From contig NZ_JBGSLK010000052.1 of assembly GCF_041740695.1 (NCBI RefSeq), positions 7,712-71,711 on the forward strand: 64,000 nt of DNA, read 5' to 3'. The DNA comes from Haliscomenobacter sp041740695 (lineage in GTDB: Bacteria; Bacteroidota; Bacteroidia; Chitinophagales; Saprospiraceae). Positions 58,679 to 64,000 of this stretch are shown here, in pieces. Positions within the stretch are counted from its first letter, which is position 1. Each line of letters starts with the position of its first letter. Made by a program: the position numbers and the translations under genes. The notes beneath the pieces are model-generated. The model was not told where the DNA came from. It saw nothing but the letters and a program-made list of their open reading frames with translations, and did not search any database.

Positions 58679-59125
58679 TCAAACAACCAAGGTCAACAGA
58701 TTTCGAATCAAAAATGGGTAACCTATCACACAAAAGGCGATGCCCCAAACCAGGAGGGTTCGAGGTAGGCTTCCAGCATCTTCGTTTTCCATAATAACCT
58801 CCTGTTTTGATTTATAAAAATAGTACCAAATTGTAACCTTTTGCCCTACTTGGAATGAACAGGGCGTAACATAGTTGGTGGAATGGTAGCGATGAGAGCC
58901 GGAGAAGGTGTTAAAATCAACTACGGGAGCGTCTCCTTGCCCTTCGGTTTTACTGAACAAGGAACCAGGATTGCGGCGGATTTCAATGACCGTGCCTTCC
59001 GTTTTAATCCCTCTTTTTTTTACCCGTTCGGGCAGTTGGGCACGATCGTGAGAGAGGATCAGCAGGTAAGTGCCGATGAATCCAAGCAATTGCAAGTATG
59101 GGGTGATGGTGTTTAAGAATTCCAT
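58679..59125 (-). CDS. DUF3592-like membrane protein
   Basis: A 148-aa protein with an N-terminal membrane helix (LQLLGFIGTYLLILS) and a C-terminal one (TLLVWGIAFCVIGYPFLIRNLLTLV). The central soluble part (KRGIKTEGTVIEIRRN ... PVVDFNTFSGSHRYHSTNYVTPCSFQVGQKVTIWYYFYKSKQEVI) has the short beta-strand pattern of DUF3592: TEGTV-I-E, a P-V-V-F strand, and G-x-KV-x-I-YY. The function is unknown. It ends 11 bases after the next gene upstream on the same strand, so the two are likely expressed together. Confidence 0.78.
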   Translation of the reverse strand: MEFLNTITPYLQLLGFIGTYLLILSHDRAQLPERVKKRGIKTEGTVIEIRRNPGSLFSKTEGQGDAPVVDFNTFSGSHRYHSTNYVTPCSFQVGQKVTIWYYFYKSKQEVIMENEDAGSLPRTLLVWGIAFCVIGYPFLIRNLLTLVV

Positions 59126-59136
59126 AAGGCGTGGGC

Positions 59137-59757
59137 TTATTTTGGTGATTTTCGGATTTCCTTGATGTTTCCGCTGATCGGCATGATGGCTACTTCTCTT
59201 TGTTCTTTCGTTATATAAAAAACATACAGGCTGTTTTGGCCAATAATGCGTACCTGCTTCGAACTGTTGTCATTGAGCGTAAGTATGTGATTCAATTTGA
59301 AATCCCCTTTGTCAATACTTTCCTTCATTCCGTATCCATAACCTATCCTTAGACCCAAAAACATACAGGACAAATATACCGTCATGAACAATAAGGTTCG
59401 CCGTTGCATTGCTGCAAATTTTGCATCCGCTTGGTCAGCGTCCTTAACCATTTTCTGATACCAACTTTTGCCTTTTACTTTTTTGTATAAAGCTGGTATC
59501 AATTTGATATAGGACAGATAGGCCAAAGACATGAATACAACAACTGCTACAAATACACGAATGTCACTGAGTAAAGTATTGATCGGGGCGATTAAAACAT
59601 CTGAAATACTGGAGTAATTGAGGATGTCAACGCCAAAAAAGTTGTAATAAATCACCTCATCAATGATGCCCAAGATGACCAGGTAAATATACCCCAGGGA
59701 AAGGTATTCTTGTAAGTTGTATTGGCTTTGGGGGAGTTCGGTGCTGCTTGCTTCCAT
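59137..59757 (-). CDS. membrane protein of unknown function
   Basis: A 206-aa protein that I do not recognise. Three or four membrane segments are visible: EYLSLGYIYLVILGIIDEVIYY, IRVFVAVVVFMSLAYLSYI and LLFMTVYLSCMFLGLRIGYGYG. They are followed by a soluble C-terminal strand-rich tail (LNDNSSKQVRIIGQNSLYVFYITKEQREVAIMPI). It starts in the ~200-base spacer after the rhamnosidase gene and is followed by the DUF3592-like gene. The small spacing suggests a two-gene unit. Confidence 0.75.
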   Translation of the reverse strand: MEASSTELPQSQYNLQEYLSLGYIYLVILGIIDEVIYYNFFGVDILNYSSISDVLIAPINTLLSDIRVFVAVVVFMSLAYLSYIKLIPALYKKVKGKSWYQKMVKDADQADAKFAAMQRRTLLFMTVYLSCMFLGLRIGYGYGMKESIDKGDFKLNHILTLNDNSSKQVRIIGQNSLYVFYITKEQREVAIMPISGNIKEIRKSPK

Positions 59758-59955
59758 TGCGGGTGATTTGGTAAATCGGCTGGAAAGATAATCATTTTGG
59801 AAAAACGGTCACAATCACCCGCTGATATCTTGTCAAAGCGGGCACTCCATTGTCCGTTACGGCCAGAATAATGTGCAGCGTTTCGGGTTCGCAAAACCAC
59901 TGATGGCTGGATGGGGTGTGAGTTTGGTGGTGTTTTTCATACTGGTTTTGTTTTT

Positions 59956-62900
59956 TTATGGCTGTACTACAAACTTGTAAGTCCCGGAACCCAGAGGAAT
60001 AACCACTTTATCATTGGTTACCCCCACGTCTTTCCATCCAACAAGGTGCCGACCCGACTCCTTGACATGGCTGATCTGCTTTGCTGGAAGATACAAGGTC
60101 GCCGAAGTATTGGCCGGAACAGTGCAGTTGTAAACCAAGGTTCCATTTTCTATCTTCCATTCACTTTTGATGCGTCCATACATGGAATCAAAATAACCGC
60201 TGGCCGAAGTTATTTCACCGTTAGGATCAAGCGTAGGCTGCAGGATGAAAGATTTAAAGGCGGGCACATTGAGGTCACGCTGAATGCCCAGCGAATAATG
60301 GTACATCCAGGCCGCCACCGCTCCGAAGGAATAGTGATTGAAGGAATTCATGCTATTGTTGCCACCAAACCCGTTCTCCACAGTGTAGCTGTTCAAGCGC
60401 TCCCAAATGGTAGAAGAGCCGTTGACCACAGAATAGAGCCAGGAGGGGTATTCTTTATTGGTCAAAAGTTTGTAGGCCAAATCATGGGCTCCATATTGAG
60501 AAAGCGCCTCGCTGATAGCTGCGGTGCCGATAAAGCCTGTCATCAAGGAGTACGCTGGTCGGGTTACCCCGCTATCGTCCACATTTTTCCGCACAATACT
60601 TGCTTTAAAATGTTCGATAATTTTGGGTCTAATGTCAATACTGAAAGTATTTAAGGCAAGTGGAATAGCATAAGAAGCCTGGGTATCCATGATGTTTCCT
60701 TTTTCAGACTGGGTTCGGCTGTCACTTTCATTGGGTGCACCCATAAAGCCGGTCCTTATGCCCGATTTTACTGTTTTACCCTCCTCGTTTAGATAAGTTT
60801 TATTGAATTTTTCTTTGACTTTAAGGCCACGTTCGTTCAATGCTACATAATCGACGTTGTTCCCTAATTCTCGCGCCATTTTAGCGAGAATGTAAAGATC
60901 GTAGGCGTAATAGGCCATCCAGAAGAGGGTATTGTCGTTTTTGTTGCCTTCGGGGCTCAACCAGTCGCCCAGTGGGCCTTCATTGAGGATACCAGTTTGG
61001 GGATCAATTTTTGTCTCCAAAAAATCCACGTATCTTTTCATCGCCGGGTAATGTTCCTGCAACAACTGGATGTCGCCGTACTGGCGGTAAGTTTCCCAGG
61101 TCACGGTGATGCCTGCACTACCCCAAAGCGTGCCACCAAAACCACCACCTACGGGCGCTACATCCGGAAAGCGACCGTTTTCAAACTGGATGTCACGCAT
61201 CGCCAACATATGCCTGCGCAAAAACATCGGCGCATCGGCCAGATAAGTGGCCGCTTTGGAAAATACGGAAATATCGCCACTCCAGCCCATCCGCTCGTTG
61301 CGCTGCGGGCAATCGGTGGGGATCGACAAGAAGTTGCTGCGCAAAGACCAGGTGATGTTTTCCCAAAGTTTGTTGACCAACGGGTTGTTGGTTTCGTAAT
61401 GGGAAGCCAATTCATGGACCGAACTCAGCACCAGGCCCTTTACGTTTTCGATTGGAATGGCCGCATCAATTCCAGTGATTTCCAGGTACTGGTAACCATG
61501 GAAGGTGAAACGAGGTTGGATCACTTCATCACCACCTTTGAGGATGTAGCGGTCTTGGGTCAAGGCGGCACGGATGTTTTCCAACATGATCATGCCTTCG
61601 TTGCCTTTGTAATCTGGCAAGGCAGGGTAGGCAATCTCCGCAAAACGCAGGTTGATCACCTGGCCTTTTTGGCCGTTTTTAATTAAAATTTTGGGGATAC
61701 CCACCATGTTTTGCCCCATGTCATAAACGTATACTTTGGGGCGGACCTCTTTTACGGAACGGGCAGTCAAGGTTTTGACGATCTCCACGTTGTCGTCCAT
61801 GTTGCCGATCAACTTGAAATCCTTGTAATCAAAGGTTGTAGGCCTTCCACGTTCGGTAAAAGTGCCGAGGTAGGCGTTGCCTTCCAGGGGGACTATGCTG
61901 GCAGGTTTCCAGGCCGCGTCATTATAACCTGCGGCGGTCCAACCCTGGATTGCGGCTTCTTTTCCGGCGTCATACACCTCACCTTGGAAATAGGAACCGT
62001 AACGAACGGGGCCATCGGTGAAGAGTTTCCAGTCTTTTGCGTTGGAGGTAATGATTTGCTCCGTACCATCGGCATAAGTGATGACCATTTTGGCCAACAA
62101 GGATTGGCGGTCGCCAAAGAAGTTCCAACTTTCGCCGCTGTAGGTGATGTTGCCACTCCACCAGTCTTCGCTGAGCCAGGCACCCAGTGCATTTGCTTTG
62201 CCAGCGATCAGGTTTGAGGTGACGTCATACGTCTGGTACTGGTGGTGTTTGTTGTATTGGGTCAAACCTGGATTGAAGTACTCTTCACTCACCCTTTTGC
62301 CATTGAGGTAAACTTCGTAAATCCCTCGTGCGGTGACGTACAGGCGGGCTTTTTTGATGTTGCCTTTGGTTTGAAAAGTCGTTCTCAACATCGGGGCGGC
62401 ATTGCGGGAAGCATCGGCTGTGGCCAATTGTTGGCCCGAAAACTTGTAGGCATTGTTTTCTTTGGGGATGTTCTTTAGCAGCTGATTATTCGTGTCTTCA
62501 AAAATCACATTGCTGGGGAAGCGGAAGTTTTTGACTTTTAAATCGGAAAAAAAGGCAGTCTGCCCAGCTTCTGTTTTAAAACCCATATCGGCCAACATGG
62601 GGAAGCTGATGAAGTTGTTGCCCGAACCAACGGGGTTGAGATTCAAACCTCTTGCCGCAAACGGAGACGCTGGCGCTGGCCCAGGCAGGGGGATTTTGTG
62701 CGCTTCATCCGTGCCATCGATAAAAAACTCAAACAGGCCAAAGTTACACTCCGCATAAATCTGGTGCTGGTTGTACTTATTCTGCTGATTGATGATGCTT
62801 TGTGGGATGTCTAAGGATTGAAAAGGCACATTGGATTTGTCATCGTTGGTATAACCTACCCGAAAAATGTTGAGCTTGGCTTTCGATTCCGGGCTGTCAT

Positions 62901-63534
62901 TCAAGCCTGAAATGTCCAGTTCCAGGGCGACATAACTTTCGTTTTTGCCTTTTTCAACCCCCATGAGGTTGAGGTAGCGGTTGGACAAGCGGGTATCGTT
63001 GGCCCCAAAGACGAAAGCTGCTTTAGTAGAGGCGGAGTTTTTATCCAATTGAATGGCGAAACTGAATTTAAAAACAGAGAGGTAGTGGGGGTAAAAAATA
63101 GCGTCGGCAGCGCTTCCGCCAATCCATTGAGCACCCGACCAGGCTTTTTCGGAAGGATCCATCAGGCCCGTTTCAAACCAGGAAGATGACTTGCTCAGCT
63201 TACCCAGGTTATCCCAAACATTGAGTTCCCAGGTGTAGCGGGTGCTGGGTTTTAAGGCTTCACCCGCGTATTGGATCGCATGGGCTTGCGCGGAATTGAC
63301 TTTGCCGGAATCCCAGACCTTCAGGCCTTTGTCGCTTTTGACCAAAATTTGGTAAACTTTTTGGGCCAAACCACGGCTGGTGCTGGGGGCTATCATTTGC
63401 CAGGAAAACTGCGGGGTGGCGATGTCGGTACCTAGCGGGGTATTGCGGTAATTGGTTTTGAGATTGGTCAGACTGACCTGGGCAGCGGCCCCTATGCTTA
63501 GTAAGATGAAGAGGGCAAGGAGTGCGTGTTTCAT
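59956..63534 (-). CDS. GH78 alpha-L-rhamnosidase, secreted
   Basis: A 1192-aa protein with a signal peptide (HALLALFILLSIGAAAQ). The N-terminal domains (TNYRNTPLGTDIATPQFSWQM ... ARLYVTARGIYEVYLNGKRVSEEYFNPGLTQYNKHHQYQTYDVT) are the beta-sandwich modules of GH78. The (alpha/alpha)6 barrel carries PTDCPQRNERMGWSGDISVFS (near residue 740; the usual motif is DCPQRDERLGW, so one Asp is Asn here), GDWLSPEG and TIWERLNSY ... NSFNHYSFGAVAAWMY (near 1040-1070). The C-terminal beta domain ends with GSGTYKFVVQ. It likely releases terminal rhamnose from pectins or plant glycosides. No TonB/SusD genes are adjacent. Confidence 0.93.
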   Translation of the reverse strand: MKHALLALFILLSIGAAAQVSLTNLKTNYRNTPLGTDIATPQFSWQMIAPSTSRGLAQKVYQILVKSDKGLKVWDSGKVNSAQAHAIQYAGEALKPSTRYTWELNVWDNLGKLSKSSSWFETGLMDPSEKAWSGAQWIGGSAADAIFYPHYLSVFKFSFAIQLDKNSASTKAAFVFGANDTRLSNRYLNLMGVEKGKNESYVALELDISGLNDSPESKAKLNIFRVGYTNDDKSNVPFQSLDIPQSIINQQNKYNQHQIYAECNFGLFEFFIDGTDEAHKIPLPGPAPASPFAARGLNLNPVGSGNNFISFPMLADMGFKTEAGQTAFFSDLKVKNFRFPSNVIFEDTNNQLLKNIPKENNAYKFSGQQLATADASRNAAPMLRTTFQTKGNIKKARLYVTARGIYEVYLNGKRVSEEYFNPGLTQYNKHHQYQTYDVTSNLIAGKANALGAWLSEDWWSGNITYSGESWNFFGDRQSLLAKMVITYADGTEQIITSNAKDWKLFTDGPVRYGSYFQGEVYDAGKEAAIQGWTAAGYNDAAWKPASIVPLEGNAYLGTFTERGRPTTFDYKDFKLIGNMDDNVEIVKTLTARSVKEVRPKVYVYDMGQNMVGIPKILIKNGQKGQVINLRFAEIAYPALPDYKGNEGMIMLENIRAALTQDRYILKGGDEVIQPRFTFHGYQYLEITGIDAAIPIENVKGLVLSSVHELASHYETNNPLVNKLWENITWSLRSNFLSIPTDCPQRNERMGWSGDISVFSKAATYLADAPMFLRRHMLAMRDIQFENGRFPDVAPVGGGFGGTLWGSAGITVTWETYRQYGDIQLLQEHYPAMKRYVDFLETKIDPQTGILNEGPLGDWLSPEGNKNDNTLFWMAYYAYDLYILAKMARELGNNVDYVALNERGLKVKEKFNKTYLNEEGKTVKSGIRTGFMGAPNESDSRTQSEKGNIMDTQASYAIPLALNTFSIDIRPKIIEHFKASIVRKNVDDSGVTRPAYSLMTGFIGTAAISEALSQYGAHDLAYKLLTNKEYPSWLYSVVNGSSTIWERLNSYTVENGFGGNNSMNSFNHYSFGAVAAWMYHYSLGIQRDLNVPAFKSFILQPTLDPNGEITSASGYFDSMYGRIKSEWKIENGTLVYNCTVPANTSATLYLPAKQISHVKESGRHLVGWKDVGVTNDKVVIPLGSGTYKFVVQP

Positions 63535-63675
63535 GCTTGCGAGAGGTTGTGGTTGAAATAAGACCTATAAGGTGTCCTGATACTTGGTGGTAAGATAGGG
63601 GAATTTGGCCCCTAAAACATATCCATATTCTAAAATTTCATGCAAACTTTATAATAAAGCGTTAGCATTATGTTT

Positions 63676-63864
63676 TCATTTTAGTTCGGTTGGAATACGA
63701 TAACCTTTATCGAGTGCTATTGAATGAAATTCTTCTTTCTTTACCTCGTTTTCTTTGAAAAGCAATACCAACCTTTGATTTAACCACCAAGAATATGTAT
63801 CTCTTGTGTACATTTCACAGATTACCTCGACTGTTTCGACACGTAAAGCATATTTTTCAACATA
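63676..63864 (-). pseudogene. possible gene remnant (short orphan frame)
   Basis: A 63-codon open frame (after a TAG at 63865-63867) reads protein-like: VEKYALRVETVEVICEMYTRDTYSWWLNQ and onward to KGYRIPTELK, then TGA. An ATG inside (63813) would give 45 aa. The mixed hydrophobic and charged content and tryptophan pair look coding, but no family was recognised. It may be the C-terminal fragment of a decayed gene. The rest of the final ~140 bases holds nothing recognisable. Confidence 0.3.
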
Positions 63865-64000
63865 CTACTGGACATTTTTGAAAAATGCGAGGAAAAGCGC
63901 GAAATTAGAGTTTACCAAGACGCTAAGAACGTATGCTTCCCTCGCACCTACGCAAATTTAAAACATTGTACACTAGGTTTGGCCTAGGAGCAGTAAAAAA

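Overview
The window looks like a chromosomal segment of a Bacteroidota bacterium, most likely a member of the Saprospiria (Haliscomenobacter-like). This is inferred from gldC, type IX secretion (T9SS) C-terminal sorting domains on four large secreted proteins, many lipoproteins and SusD-era style secreted enzymes, promoters resembling the Bacteroidota TAnnTTTG -7 element, and weak Shine-Dalgarno signals. No rRNA, prophage, CRISPR array or intact transposase was seen.

Layout. 0-8.4 kb: a LON-substrate-binding protein, then secreted enzymes (EEP nuclease/phosphatase, haloperoxidase-like PAP2 protein, sulfatase, DUF3472 lipoprotein, esterase) and a deoxynucleoside kinase. 8.7-15.8 kb: gatC, a MacB/LolD-type ABC ATPase, and a giant (about 1886 aa) T9SS type B surface protein built from about 14 tandem two-cysteine repeats of about 70 residues. 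16-24.8 kb: cold shock protein, a PhnA-like protein, an Ldh-family dehydrogenase, three tRNAs (Leu-UAA, Gly-UCC, Gly-GCC), gldC-rimO, msrB and an ADP-ribosylglycohydrolase. 25-33.4 kb: D-threonine-aldolase-like enzyme plus RlmK-type methyltransferase, then a minus-strand series yfcE-like / rlmI / ClpB-like AAA+ / DUF819 / phzF-like. 33.6-44 kb: FG-GAP protein, Nramp-like transporter, quinone oxidoreductase-like enzyme, Uma2 protein, an aminoglycoside-phosphotransferase-like kinase beside an acyl-CoA dehydrogenase, and a 1285-aa DUF6807/PVC-type/cytochrome c fusion. 44-51.4 kb: ABC-F protein, a PhoR/PhoB-like two-component pair, DUF4296, SixA, and an NAD-salvage pair (NrtR-like Nudix regulator and pncB with a 23-bp palindrome on its start codon). 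51.6-63.5 kb: secreted BNR-repeat T9SS protein, queA, two ferritin-like proteins, two membrane proteins and a GH78 rhamnosidase.

The most unusual content is between the genes. At least five families of interspersed palindromes occur. The main one (family A, seven copies of about 120 bp, one deleted to 40 bp) folds as a long two-stem hairpin whose stems differ between copies by compensating substitutions while loop and ends stay constant. Other families are: a 160-bp element with 27-bp terminal inverted repeats plus a deletion derivative; two elements with a shared GCTACCGC...GCGGTAGC core but entirely different low-complexity arms; two TTAGGTTTC-arm elements; and GGGGCAACC-type palindromes beside the tRNAs. 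In nine genes these elements either supply or directly abut the stop codon, so they appear to have reshaped the 3' ends of genes. No mobilising enzyme for them is encoded in the window.
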